Assembly (NCBI GenBank): GCA_003024785.1
Contig: PUQB01000080.1
Span: forward strand, 434,001-498,000
Length of the DNA: 64,000 bases
Reading direction: 5' to 3'
DNA from: Selaginella tamariscina
Lineage: Eukaryota; Streptophyta; Lycopodiopsida; Selaginellales; Selaginellaceae
Part shown: positions 12,960-24,940 of the stretch, in pieces
Layout: each line of letters opens with the position of its first letter
Position numbering within the stretch: the first letter of the stretch is position 1
Notes under the pieces: model-generated
Seen by the model: the letters and a program-made list of their open reading frames with translations, nothing else
What the model was told of the DNA's origin: nothing
Databases searched by the model: none
Translations under genes and position numbers: made by a program

Positions 12960-13359
12960 TGTCACGACCTTGTGCAAAGGGCGAAACCTTTAGAACAAGG
13001 GTGGAACCTTGAAAGGAGGAGATTGTATTCAAGAAAGAAATGAATACAAAATGAAACACAAGGCCGAAGACTGGTGTTGAATGATTATAAGAAACTTGGA
13101 ACTGGAACCCTGTTTATATATCTGAGTTCCTGAGAATTGTATGGTCCACAACTGGTCTGGAATGTGTGATCCACAACTGGTCTGAAATGTGTGGTCCACA
13201 ACTGGTCTGGAACATGCGTATGAATATACGCCTTACTGTTGATGGTGTAGTTCAGCATCCAGGATCATACGGACCAGTTGGTTAACACATGTGTGTGTTA
13301 GTTAAAAGGTCTCGGGTTGAAGTCCTGTGAAAGGCAAAAAATAACCCATGATCCTTACA
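12960..13359 (-). repeat. 3' LTR of gypsy A
   Basis: 400 bp, nearly identical to the 5' LTR. Contains three ~27-bp direct repeats of TGGTCCACAACTGGTCTGGA at about 13140-13212. A TATATAT box lies near 13112. Confidence 0.9.
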
Positions 13360-13373
13360 CTATTTCCCCTTCG
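13360..13373 (-). promoter_or_regulatory. Polypurine tract of gypsy A
   Basis: Minus-strand CGAAGGGGAAATAG sits immediately upstream of the 3' LTR. This is the expected primer for plus-strand synthesis in reverse transcription. Confidence 0.8.
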
Positions 13374-14456
13374 AGATAGGTTTGGAGTCAAAAATTGCAG
13401 CAACCTCGAATTCAGGGTTCACCAGCAACTGTAACTGTAATTGGACGAGATAGGTTTGGAGTCAAAAATTGCAGCAACCTTGAATTCGAGGTTGCTGCAA
13501 TTTTTGACTCCAAACCCTAAACCTGAATTCAGCAACCTTTTGACTCCAAACCCTAAACCTAAATTCGAGGTTGCTGAATTCAAGGTTGCTGCAATTTTTG
13601 ACTCCAAATTGCAGCAACCTTTTTGACTCCAAATTGCAGCAACCTTGAATTCAGCAACCTCGAATTCAGGTTCACCAGCAACTGTAACTGTAACTGGACG
13701 AGATAGGTTTGGAGTCAAAAATTGCAGCAACCTCGAATTCAGGTTCACCAGCAACTGTAACTATAACTGGAAGAGGTTCAGAAGGAGTATGATAAGGCTC
13801 CAAGAAGAAACAAATTCGAGGTTCACCAGCAACTATAAATGGAAGAGGTGGTGGAATTCAGGTTCACCAGCAACTGTAACTGTAACTGGACGAGATAGGT
13901 TTGGAGTCAAAAATTGCAGCAACCTCGAATTTAGGTTCACCAGCAACTGTAACTGTAACTGGACGAGATAGGTTTGGAGTCAAAAATTGCAGCAACCTTG
14001 AATTCAGGTTCACCAGCAACTGTAACTATAACTGGAAGAGGTTCAGAAGGAGTATGATAAGGCTCCAACAAAGAAACTATAACTGGAAGAGGTTCAGAAG
14101 GAGTATGATAAGGCTCCAACAAAGAAACAAATTCGAGGTTCACCAGCAACTGTAAATGGAAGAGGTGGTGGAAGTCAGGCTCACCAGCAACTGTAACTGG
14201 AAGAGGTGGTGGAAGAAGTCGGCCAGGTTCAGAAGGAGCATGATAAGGCTCTAACAAAGAAACAAATTCGAGGTTCACCAGCAACTGTAAATGGAAGAGG
14301 TGGTGGAAGAAGTCGGCCAGGTTCAGAAGGAGCATGATAAGGCTCCAACAAAGAAACAAATTCGAGGTTCACCAGCAACTGTAAATGGAAGAGGTGGTGG
14401 AAGAAGTCGGCCAGGTTCAGAAGGAGCATGATAAGGCTCCAACAAAGAAACATGGA
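13374..14456 (-). repeat. Minisatellite derived from gypsy A integrase/chromodomain junction
   Basis: About 1.1 kb of imperfect direct and inverted units built from one coding piece. On the minus strand the unit reads SLLEPYHAPSEP, GRLLPPPLP, TVAGEPEFEVAEFKVAA and IFDSKPIS, the region where chromovirus integrases pass into the chromodomain. Units vary by deletion of the GRLLPPPLP part, by local duplications and by inverted pieces around 13480-13640. The remainder of the chromodomain was not found, so the polyprotein end is replaced by this array. Confidence 0.8.
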
Positions 14457-15830
14457 ACACAGGATGGATCGTTGATGGAACTCGGCAACAAGATCAGGAG
14501 CATGAACAAGATGAGCAGCAGGCAAACAAGATGAGCAGCAGGCTCCCAAGTGCGTTCGCCAGGTGGATAACCAATCCAGTCCACGGATGGTTGGCGGAAG
14601 CTCGAGGGTTGGCGGAAGCTCGAGACGAAACGTCACATCAGAGAGTTTGTCGATGATGCGAAATGGCCCAAGCGTTGATAGTCCAGCTTGTCACAGGGAC
14701 GTGTGGTTGGCCAATGACGCCGGAGGAGCCACACTTGGTCATCAATTGTGAATGCTGGAGGAGAACGGGAACGATTGGCAGCTTGTTGTTGCAAATCCCG
14801 AGTGCGTTGAAGATGATGCTGCACTTCCTCATGGACCTGTCGGAGATGCTCACAATGATCATCAGCAGCAGTGGTGAGGCCAGGAACCATCATGGACCTG
14901 TCGGAGATGCTCAACACGATCATGGCAGCAGTGGTGAGGCCAGGAACCACGGGCAAGCTGTAGGACCAGCGAGGATGAACACCAGAGAACGCAAAAAATG
15001 GCGACACACCTATGGATGAGTGTGCCGTGTTGTTGTACGCGAACTCGGCAGCAGGAAGGAGATCGACCCAATCATCTTGCAGATGAGAAATGAAACACCG
15101 GAGATATTGTTCCAGAGTCTGAATCGTGCGCTCCGATTGTCCATCTGTTTCAGGATGATGTGCAGTAGACAGCTTCCCGGTGATACGTAGCCGATCTAGG
15201 AATCTCCGCCAGAATGCCGAAGTGAACTGGGGACCTCGATCGTGACAAGTTCATCAGGAAGACCATGAAGACGGAACACCTCCCGGTACACCAGATCTGC
15301 AGCATCAGGACCCGAACATGTCTTGTTGCAGGGAACAAAGTGCGCCATCTTAGAGAACCGATCAACAATGACTAGGACAGCATCAAACCCTCTAGAAGGC
15401 GGTAAATCCGTGAGGAAATCCATGGTGATGGATGACCATGGCCGCTGAGCAATAGGAAGAGGCTGTAGTAGTCCAACCGGTCGATGACGAGGAAGCTTTG
15501 TACGCTGGCACGTGTCACAAGATCGCACAAATCTCTCAACATACACGCGAAGCCGAGGCCACCAGAACACCCGTTGTACCAGCTCGATCGTCTTCGAATG
15601 CCAAAATGTCCTGCAGCTGTGTTGTCATGGCAGTGTTGGACAGCTCGCAACCTCAGTTCTCCGTCCGGAACATAGATTTGGATGTGGTGGTACAGCAACC
15701 CATTATGAAGATGGAAAGCAGCATAATCTCGTAGTTGTGACCCTGAAGACAATGGCTGAACTCGTCGAACATGTGCAAGGACATCACGAGCAAACTCGTC
15801 TTGAGGGAGATTTTCTCGGATTAGATCCAA
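14457..15830 (-). pseudogene. Integrase of gypsy A (frameshifted)
   Basis: Inserts the cDNA copy into the genome. Minus-strand order: zinc-binding HCHDNTAAGHFGIRR and SCDTCQ, catalytic core with MDFLTDLPPS and VDRFSKMAHF, then STAHHPETDGQSERTIQTLE holding the catalytic E region, FAYNNTAHSSIGVSPF, and C-terminal QQAANRSRSPP and VWLLRRHW. At least three frame changes occur. A ~60-bp direct duplication (CATGGACCTGTCGGAGATG units at 14830-14960) interrupts the C-terminal domain. It runs into the chromodomain-derived array at 14456. Confidence 0.85.
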
Positions 15831-17640
15831 AAACGAAGTGTCAACTGGAGCAGAAGAACGGGAAAGCGCTTTACCAACAACTGGTCGGAGCTCAGGATGA
15901 CTTGTTCTTGTTGATCAAATCGGATTTCACCTGGTACTGGAGCTAGGTAACTGCGACGAGATAAGGCATCTGCTTTGCCATTTAGACGACCGGGACGATG
16001 AATAATCTCGTATCGGAACCGGGACAAAGACTGTGCCCATCGCGCCTGACGTCGATTGAGAACTCGTGCTGTTGCCCAGTACTGGAGGTTCTTGTGATCA
16101 CAATACACCTTAACCACATGCGGGGAACCTTCAAGGAATCTGCACCACTCCTCAAAGGCATCGACGATCGCCAGCAGCTCCTTGTTGTAGACATCGTAGT
16201 TGATCTCAGGTGCAGTGAACTTGCGGGAATGGAAAGCAATGGGATGGAGAAGATGATCTGGACCTTCCTGGGACAACACTCCACCAATGGCGAAGTCAGA
16301 GGCATCAGCTTCCACGAAATATGGCTTCGCAGGGTCAGGATGGATAAGAACAGGTGCCGAGGTGAACGCCTTCTTTAGGAACTCGAACGCCTCCTCAGCC
16401 TCAGAGGACCAGACAAATGGAACATCCTTGCCAGTCAACTTCGTCAATGGCAATGCAATCTTGGAGAAATCCCGAACGAAACGTCGATAGAAGTTCGCAA
16501 ACCCGAGGAAACATCGAACATCACGAACATTTGATGGTCTCTCCCACTCCAATACAGTCCGGACTTTTGCAGGATCCATGTGAACACCTTCAGCTGAAAT
16601 GATGTACCCCAGGAACTCGACAGACTGCTGACTGAAAGAGCACTTCTCCAACTTGGCAAACAAGTGGTGCTTCCGGAGCCTCTCCAAGACTAACCGTACA
16701 TGCCGTTCGTGTTCTTCTCGAGTCTTGGAAAATATCAGGATGTCGTCTAGGTACATGATGACAAACAAATCCAAGAAGTCCCGGAAAATATCGTTAGCCA
16801 TGTGCTGGAACACAGCAGGTGCATTTGTCAGGCCGAACGGCATTACTACGTACTCGAAATGTCCGTAGCGTGTACGGAAAGCTGTTTTCCACTCGTCCCC
16901 TTCTCGAATTCGGATGAGATTGTACGCTCCTCTTAAATCGATCTTTGTGAAGTACCGGGCACCAGAAAGACGTTCGAGCATGTCGGAGACGAGCGGGAGA
17001 GGATACTTGTTTGGAATGGTGACCTTATTCAGATCTCGGTAGTCCACCACGAGCCGAGACTTCCATCCTTCTTGGAAACAAAGAATACTGGAGCACCAGC
17101 CGGTGATCGCGAATGACGGATAAATCCGGTGACAAGATTCTCCTCAATGTATTTCCTCAATGTCTCCAACTCTGTTGGTGAGAGACCGTAAATGGGACCG
17201 GAGGACGGCTGCTTACCCTCAACGAGATCGATAGGACAGTCGTACTCACGGTGCGGTGGCAAGGCAGAAGCTTTCTTTTTGTCGAAGACGTCTGCGAAAT
17301 CGGCATACTGCTTTGGTAAGGCAGGAGGAACAGAAACATCCTTAGCAGAGCAGGGATAGACTTTGATCGCGAACACGGATGCTGGGTCATGTCGGCTATC
17401 TTTCTTGAACTGCTTCAAGGTGATATGCGAGACTCGAAGTGGAGGAGGAACTGGAACAGGATCGGAATCAAAGAGTGTGGCTGGAGTTGAAACAGCTGGG
17501 AAACTGTTCATGAAACGTTCTCTCCAACCAGGATCCACCAACTCGATCCACGGCAAACCAAGGATAATCGTAGAGTCTGGAATAGAAACAACACTGAAGG
17601 AGATGTTGCACACAGCACCGCAAGCAACGACCTCAACGAA
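15821..17640 (-). pseudogene. Reverse transcriptase-RNase H of gypsy A
   Basis: Copies element RNA into DNA. The 409-codon frame (17050-15821) covers YRDLNKVTIPNKYPLP, FTKIDLRGAYNLIRI, VMPFGLTNAPAVFQ, the active site YLDDILIFS, FLGFANFYRRFVRDF and RNase H motifs VEADASDFAIGG and NKELLAIVDAF, ending at IHRPGRLNGKADALSRR. The upstream frame (17613-17029) holds the linker and RT start (PIYGLSPTELETLR). The break between the two lies in KKDGSLR/MVDYR near 17050. RT is the best-preserved part of this element. Confidence 0.92.
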
Positions 17641-18839
17641 CTCCGTGTCATTTTACCGCTCCAGATTTGATATCTCGTCCATCAACGACCCGTACAGAAC
17701 CAGGAGTCTTCAAAGGATGTAGACGGATCCCGTGCTGACAGCAAAATTCTTGTCGATGAAATTTGCGTTCGCTCCGCTATCCACCAAAGCTTTACCAGAG
17801 AACTCCACCTCTGGTGTCTTCAGCTGCACCGGAACATGGAACGGCTTGCACACCTTCGTGGATGGAATGGATCCAAGATGAGGAAGGGAAGATGTTATGA
17901 GTGAAGAGCCTTGAGGAACATGAGTTGTTCCACGGCAATCCAGCCGGACGGCTCCTATTCGGGCTGGATCTTCTCGTTTCCCGGCAGCACAGCAAGGGCC
18001 ACTTCACGAGCTTGTTTTGGACGTCGATGACAATTCTCCAACTTGTGGTACGGGTCCCCATAGTACAAACAAACTGACGTTCGGTTGGCAAAAGCTTGCC
18101 TCGGCGTGATCGCCCTAATTCCATCGGGGATGGTTCTACTGAGGAAGATGATGAATCAGCAGATGAGGGAACAGGGACTGCAGAAATGGAAGAAGACGGC
18201 ACCAAGAAGAAAGAAGGATGCCGACGTTCTTGTTTCCGCTCGATCAACCGGTTGTCACAACGAATTGCCAACTCGATCATGCTGGTGAGGGTTTCCGGAA
18301 CCGCAAAATTCAGCAACATGTCTTTGACCTCGTCCTGCAACCCCGACCGGAAAACCTCCTTGAGAGCACGATCTCCCCATGTGACATCACAAGCAAGAAG
18401 TTGAAACTTCGATGCGTACTCTGCTACCGACATACCCCCTTGGTGAAGCTGACGGAGTTTGGTGATGGCAGCACTCTCACGATCCACGTCACTGAACATC
18501 GCCGTGAACCGTTCCACAAACTCGTCAAAATTCCCAAGGATCGGATCATTGTTCTCCAGCAAGGCTGAGAACCATGAAAGAGCAGAACCAGAAAGCAGCG
18601 ACCCGATCAATCCAACCTTAATGGGTTCTGTGCTGTAGCGCCTCGGCTGCATCACGATCCGCAGACGAACTTGATTGAGAAAACCTCGGAACTTCGATCG
18701 GGTACCATCGAACTTTTCGGGCATGCTGATCTTCGGCTCTGGAGAATTCGCACGCTGTCGGAGCTGATCATTCTCCAGGTGTAGTTGTTTGCTGCTGCTG
18801 GAGGGCAGCAACTTGCTCATGAAGAGCATGCTCGGACAT
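17641..18839 (-). pseudogene. Gag and protease of gypsy A
   Basis: The start is MSEHALHEQVAALQQQQ at 18839; a frameshift leads into PKISMPEKFDGTRSKFRGF, a typical capsid entry. Capsid continues with FVERFTAMFSDVDRES and LRQLHQGGMSVAEYASKF. A zinc knuckle CLYYGDPYHKLENC is readable in another frame near 18070-18030. The aspartic protease active site ALVDSGANANFID lies near 17795-17750. An A-rich plus strand at 18840-18950 means a long pyrimidine-rich leader in the sense direction. Confidence 0.85.
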
Positions 18840-18997
18840 GATGAGTCGAAGAAGAAAAATCAAAAAGAAAAAGAGAAGAAAATCAAAAAGAAAAAGAAAA
18901 AAAAAATCGAAAAGAAAATTGAAAAGAGAGAAAGAAAGAAAATGGGATCGATGACAAGCGGAAACAGAAGCTTGTCACTACCCAGAATCATTCAAAC

Positions 18998-19394
18998 TGT
19001 CACGACCTTGTGCAAAGGGCGAAACCTTTAGAACAAGGGTGGAACCTTGAAAGGAGGAGATTGTATTCAAGAAAGAAATGAATACAAAATGAAACACAAG
19101 GCCGAAGACTGGTGTTGAATGATTCTGAGAAACCTGGAACTGGAACCCTTTATATATCTGAGGTCCTGAGGATTGTATGGTCCACAACTGGTCTGGAATG
19201 TGTGATCCACAACTGGTCTGGAATGTGTGGTCCACAACTGGTCTGGAACATGCGTATGAATATACACCTTGCTGTTGATGGTGTAGTTCAACATCCAAGA
19301 TTATACGGACCAGTTGGTTAACACATGTGTGTGTTAGTTAAAAGGTCTCGGGTTGAAGTCCTGTGAAAGGCAAAAATAACCCATGATCCTTACA
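18998..19394 (-). repeat. 5' LTR of gypsy A
   Basis: 397 bp with the same triple TGGTCCACAACTGGTCTGGA repeat as its partner. Sequence just downstream in the element sense (TGAATGATTCTGGG) is the primer-site position but is not the initiator-Met site; the priming tRNA is unassigned. Confidence 0.9.
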
Positions 19395-19990
19395 AAGCTC
19401 GTAAACCAAGATTAGCAGTTAAATCCTCACATGAAAAAAGCCCTCTTGTACATGCAGACATGCATGTCATTTGGCTACCTCTAAGTTGGCCTCTTACAAG
19501 AACAACCATGTGATCAATCATTTGGCTACCTCTAAGTTGGCCTCTTACAAGAACAACCATGTGATCAATCATTGTGCTCAACCAATTGTCTCTAAGATGG
19601 CCTCATGTGCTTCACCCAGAACATCAAACACGAGACATCCTATCCATCTCGACAAGAGTGAATTAATGTTTATGAAAGGGCCCTAAACATTTTAACCTAG
19701 GTTCACTTGAGTCTTTTTACCCAACCATGTGATCAATCATTTGGCTACCTCTAAGTTGGCCTCTTACAAGAACAACCATGTGATCAATCATTGTGCTCAA
19801 CCGATTGTCTCTAAGATGGCCTCATGTGCTTCACCCAGAACATCAAACACGAGACATCCTATCCATCTCGACAAGAGTGAATTAATGTTTATGAAAGGGC
19901 CCTAAACATTTTAACCTAGGTTCACTTGAGTCTTTTTACCCACACACCTATAAAAGAATATACGCATTCACAAACACAAACATAATTGTT
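19395..19990. repeat. Tandem duplication, ~219-bp period, in the repeat that gypsy A interrupted
   Basis: Two consecutive copies of a 219-bp unit (phrase CATGTGATCAATCATTTGG at 19508 and 19727). Within the first, a ~51-bp sub-repeat also occurs twice. Units end with GTTTATGAAAGGGCCCTAA, which looks like the reverse of a phrase in the left part at 12840-12890, suggesting inverted ends. Confidence 0.7.
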
Positions 19991-21180
19991 ATCTTGAACT
20001 TTGCACACATAAGTTGCATTGCAATTTTGCCAAGCTTGTAGGTAATATTATTTGTTCACTTTTACAAAATGATAAGTACATGAAAAATATATGTCTAGGT
20101 CCATCATTTAACAATAATTGTAAATTACATTTATATAAGCAAATGTGTGAATTTAAGACCACTTATTGTAACTTTGAAAAACACTATGACGTATATATAG
20201 ATAAGCTAATTATAAATGATTAAAATTATTTTTTTACATTAAATTATATTAATATATAAAATGTAATATTTATATCTTTTGTTGATATTTTATAGCAAGA
20301 AATAATTTTTCATGTGAAACACATGAAAACAAAATTAAAAACATGGTTTAATAAACTTAATTTGGATTTAATTAAAAAGAATTACCAAATCCAAATGAAG
20401 CAATATGTTTGGTTTCTTTTAAAAAAGAATTTATTATTAATATAAATTTTTTTTCATTTCATTAATAAATATTTGTTATTGAAATTATGATAATAAATTT
20501 ATTAGCTTCAATTAAAATTTCTTACTCAAATATTGTTATAATTTGCTATATGTATTAAAAATTAATAACAAAAGCTATATAAAGATTTATAAAATTTGAT
20601 AGACAACTATTCTTGTTGTGTAATGTGCAGTGTTATTAAAAACACATTTATTTTATTTTACACATTATCATGTACATACAACATAGGGTTTTGCTAAGGG
20701 TAAAAAACTCTTGAAACACAAGAACACAATGAATTTATAAGAACATGTTCTTAATAAGAGAAAACTTTAAAAAGTTCAAAGAAACACATGAATATATGTT
20801 ATATACCTTTAAAAAATAATAAATTATCACAAACAAAATTTATAAAAAAGATTTTATAAAAAACTATAAATTATTTGCATGTGGCATGAATTAATGATGA
20901 CATACATTATTTTAAGCATTTTATTGCCACTTTTGCATATCAATTATTATGTGACAAATTAAGTTAGTATGTAGCTACAATTACTATGTGGCATTCCTGA
21001 CGTGGTAAGGGGGTGGCCAAATTTCTTTTTTTTTTTTTAAGTGGTAATTAGTTTGGGGTTTGAATCTTGGCTCTTATGAGGATACAACGGCCCGATGCCG
21101 AGGGCATCAATGGAGTGGATAGAGGAGGAGTGGCATTGTGAGACTCTAAGTTTCATGTCCTGACTCTTTAACTTACACTA
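19991..21180. other. AT-rich spacer, no gene seen
   Basis: Very low GC with TTTTTAAA-type tracts. A few short phrases (TGTGGCAT, GACGTGGTAA near 20880-21010) resemble ones at 33080-33200. No coding sequence supported. Confidence 0.6.
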
Positions 21181-21189
21181 CAGGCTACA

Positions 21190-23610
21190 GCCATGTCAAG
21201 GATTCCAACGGAAGACATCTTCGAATCAGATGGAGAGGACGAGGACGAAAGCATTCAGCAGCAAGTGCATCCTTGCTGAAGGACTGCAGATGGTGGTAAA
21301 TTACACAACCTAGAATGGGATTACATGATGATGAGAAGGAAGCAGCCACAACAAGCCAATTTTGACTGAAGGCTAGATGAATTTGCAAGTCTTCCACCAT
21401 TATTGGCATGGTGAGAAGGATTTAGATGGAGTTGCGAGGTGGACATGTAGGTTTTGCGAGTATCAAGACTTCGGTTCAACAACAAGAGTGCAAGCTCATA
21501 TCCTCTGCCTACCGTTTAGAGGTGCCGTGTTATGCACATATTGTTCTTTTGCGTGGAATGCAACACAAGCGACCCTTGAGGGTTTTGACCGACTCTATGT
21601 TAAAAAAGATAATGTGCTTGGCAAGCAAAGCGACAAAAGATGGAGATGGAACAACAGAGAACATCTCAAGCTCTTCGCATGCACACTGTAGAGGAGATGT
21701 TGACCAAACGATTCCTAATGCTCCATGATCCTCAGCACATGAAGATTTCATCACACCACCGCCACCAAAGCAAGGATGTCTTGGGAGCCGATCAAGGTCA
21801 AGGGACAAAGATAGATGGCTTGATTCGGGTGGCCAATTGAGTGGTGTGGGCAGCATAGGCACAACAACATCAACACCAACGTCTTTTCAAAGCTTGGGAA
21901 CCTAGGCCCCCACTATGCAACTACAATGAGAGATGACCTAAAGGAGACTTAGTATGCAGTGGCTTTTACTTACAACACTGGCATTTTGCTCCATGTCTTT
22001 CAACATCCATCGGCATGTGAAGCCTTCAAAGCCGTTGCTCAATTTGTAGCTCAATATGGTCCAAATTTCAAACTTTTAAGTTACAAAGCATTACGAGAAA
22101 CATTCTTGGACCGAGCTTGGGAGAAACTTTCACCAAGGTGAAAAGGTAGATCATGGATATGATTGTGCATCCTTCTGCTCTTGTCTCAGATGGTTGGTTC
22201 GACATCAACAAGTGGCATCTCATTAACATAATGTTTGTCAATGGTGGGAGTTGTGAAGATATGTTCTATGATAGCTTTCCAGCTGATGAGTGTAAAATAT
22301 TTTATTCTTAAGGGACATTAACGACGAGCTAGGTAACAAGATTTTCTGCATCATATTTGATAATGTGTCGAATTGCAAAGTTGGTGCATATGGAGCTTTG
22401 GATGCCAATGCCATGCTTTGAACCTTGTGTTTGGTTCACTAGAACAAACTATCTTACATTGGCAACATTGTTGACAAAGGGCACCAAATCTCAAAATTCA
22501 TTGTCACACATCCATAGGTTCTTGCAATCTATAGGGAGCAACGAACAAGGAAGTTGGAGCTTTAATTGCCTGTGAAAAACTCACTTTGCAACAAACTACA
22601 TTTGTCTTCGCCGACTGCAACAGATGAAGTCTTTTATTTAATCTACTTTGAATTGCACAAAGTTTCAAGACTGGGAATACAAGCATGTGGAAGGCTCCAA
22701 TGGTTTTCAGGGTCTCTGCTTGTGAAGGTTACAATCACGGATGATAGCTTCTGGCGGGACCTGAACACTCTTTTGAGGCTTTGGAGGCCGTTTTACATTG
22801 CAATCCGCCTGTTCGATCGCATGGCACCAGCTCTTGGTTAGGTTTATGCGACATGGCTAGGAATTTTTGAAGCTTTGCAATAGGAAAGTGAAACAAACAT
22901 GTCCAATTCCTTCTTGACAAGTGCACAATGATAGGAGCTGGCAAATATTGCATTAAGGAAGAGGAAGAACATACATTATTCTCTAATCTTTGGTGCTGAG
23001 TATTGCTTGAATCCAAAGTACCGTAATGATGTCAGGACAATGACTTGGAGCCACGAGCCCCTTACACACCTTAGGCTTTGCTTGAATAGAAACTTTAGTG
23101 AAAACAACGATGAAAGTAAGATTGCATGTCAGTGGGCGTTTGATATTACCTGTTTGGGACAGGGCATTGGCAAGCCCCCCTTCGGAAAGGGATCATTCAA
23201 ATGGCAGCTGACCAAGTTTGCATAGGGTGAATGGAGGCATGGGAGTTTTGGTCAAGTTGGGGAACCTCGACTGGTAGTGTGGGACCTCCAACCCTCAAAG
23301 ATGAGTGGTGATTCCAGAGGAAACAAAAAATGTGCTCCTTCTATAGAACTTTGGAATCCGGTTGCTCTCTCAAGTGGCTAGCAGCAATGCTTCAAAGCGA
23401 AATTGGAGTTCGTACAAGTTTATACATTCCAAATATAGAAACCGACTGACAATAGAGCGAGCAAAGAGCAACAAGCAACTTTGGAATTGAAACGCCTTAA
23501 CATGCAGTGACAATTACGAGCCTGAACTACTTGAGAGCGATCCTGAGGAGGATGAAGATATTGAACTACTTGAGAGTGATCTTGAGGAGGATGAAGATAT
23601 TGAGGGTAGC
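21190..23610 (+). pseudogene. Decayed hAT transposase, first copy (left of gypsy B)
   Basis: hAT transposases cut and paste DNA transposons. Near 21375-21545 a BED-finger-like stretch reads WTCRFCEYQDFGSTTRVQAH. Further on, SDGWFDI (about 22180) and CHALNLVF (about 22415) match the central hAT catalytic region. KLLSYKALRETFLD (about 22070) fits the segment before it. Many stops and frameshifts separate these islands. The right end has a twice-repeated acidic phrase (LLESDPEEDEDIE, 23515-23600). Gypsy B is inserted at 23611. Confidence 0.65.
23606..23610. other. Target site duplication of gypsy B (left)
   Basis: GTAGC directly before TGTCATAG, matched by GTAGC at 30925-30929 after the other LTR. 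Confidence 0.85.
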
Positions 23611-24595
23611 TGTCATAGTTTTTACTATGACTCGACCTTTACTTTGGGGTTTGACTGTTGTTACCTACCGAGTTGTGTGGCGAACCCTAGTTGTAGTGAG
23701 AAACATCCCCGCTTAGTGCACTTAGGTGTTTAGGGTAGTCCGGCCGGCTGTCACTAGGTACTCGAGAAACTCTATGCGAAGGTAGTACTTACCCTTTAGA
23801 AACTCTCCCCCAGTTTGACATTACAAAAGATAGGTTTTCCGTTAAATATAGCTTGTCAAAAAGGGTTAGGGACACCCCTAGGGTTGACCTAACCCTAGGG
23901 TTGCCCTAACCCCACGCCCTAATACCCCCCCCTAGGGGTTAGGTTTAGGGTTAGGTTAGGACAACCATTTTCTCTAAGGGCTGGCATTTTCGTGCCAGCC
24001 CACTTACTCATTTAGGTAAACAGGGGGGGGGGGGGGGTCCGTCACATTAAATAACGTAGGGTAGTATATGTAGTGAGGCTTCCTGGGTTCAAAAGAGAGC
24101 TCGTTAACCTCCTACCGGTGCAAGCTAAGCTTGTGTCGTCAAGGTGCAACCCTCCGTTGTGCCGCCCAAACTTCCACACGACAGGGGTACAACCCACCCT
24201 AGGGTTAGACTATCCTTATCGTTGGCAGGATCTTGCCTTTGAGATAGGGGCACGTCACTTCCAAGGAGTTAGTCAGATTCCTTGGTCCGAAAACCTGCCC
24301 GGAAGCTCAAAGACATTGCCCGAGTTCACGTTCCGCAGAACTAGTGGTTGAGGCCTTGCTCCGGCCACCTCAACCACGCCAAGCTAGGAACAACACCTAA
24401 AGCTCGGCTAGTCCGTGTATCCTGATCCACAAGGTGAGTCTCGTTCGTGGGATTAGTCAGTTAGGGGTTTGAGTTCCTAAGGCTTGGGTTCCTAATACGG
24501 GTTATTTTACCAGATTTCGTGGGGTTTCCAGAGAGGGGATTCCATGGTTGGCACCTAGCAAGCCACCTTTGTGGCACCAGGTAAAAACTCTGACA
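23611..24595 (+). repeat. Left LTR of gypsy B (985 bp, inverted)
   Basis: Starts with the hairpin GTCATAGT-TTTT-ACTATGAC and ends GTAAAAACTCTGACA. Includes a 15-G run at 24023-24037 and telomere-like CCCTAACCC / TTAGGTTTAGGG motifs at 23880-23960. Orientation is opposite to that expected for a 3' LTR of a minus-strand element. Confidence 0.9.
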
Positions 24596-24940
24596 TCCTC
24601 GTTGACGTCCAACTCCAAGACTAGATAATGTTAGAAAAAAATTAACCAAAACTAACATATCACTCTATGTGGAGTCAGCCAAAAGTTCACATAAGTTTTA
24701 TTACCCCCCTTGCATTACGCGAAACCAAGTACTTCAGAACCGTCGTTCACTGAGTCGTAAACCCAGCTGCCGGAGGCACCACCTGCGACATGAAGTCATT
24801 TGGAGACCTTTTGCACGTCTGCAAAGTCTGTCACCCGACGCACACAACACTGGTTAATTTCTTTATTTAACTAGAATTTATATAGGAGGCCTCTAGTTAG
24901 TGTTGTTGCCGGCCCCTTGGTTAATAAGTAAAGACTTGCT
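24596..24940 (-). other. 3' untranslated region of gypsy B
   Basis: Between the chromodomain stop and the left LTR. The boundary against the LTR reads CAACGAGGA on the minus strand, a weak polypurine tract; a better purine run (AACCAAGGGG) lies further in. No other feature seen. Confidence 0.45.

Larger units (their letters stand above)
12960..19394 (-). mobile_element. Ty3/gypsy element A, full length, LTRs 400 and 397 bp
   Basis: Direct LTRs at 12960-13359 and 18998-19394 begin TGTCACGACC and end CCTTACA on the plus strand. Flanks AAACT and AAGCT form a one-mismatch target duplication. A minus-strand polypurine tract (GAAGGGGAAATAG) lies beside the left LTR, which fixes minus-strand polarity. 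Order on the minus strand is gag, zinc knuckle, protease, RT, RNase H, integrase, then the start of a chromodomain, as in chromoviruses. Frames are broken by several indels, so this copy is not autonomous. Confidence 0.92.

Noticed and set aside
18789..19031. Lysine-rich 80-codon frame on the plus strand
   Set aside because: It is the antisense of the pyrimidine-rich leader of gypsy A, low complexity only.
19480..19945. CRISPR-like array
   Set aside because: Only two 219-bp tandem copies with no short regular spacers, in a eukaryotic repeat.
23611..24595. Independent solo LTR in plus orientation next to gypsy B
   Set aside because: Its own flanks (GTAGC and TCCTC) do not match, whereas GTAGC matches the outer flank of the other LTR.
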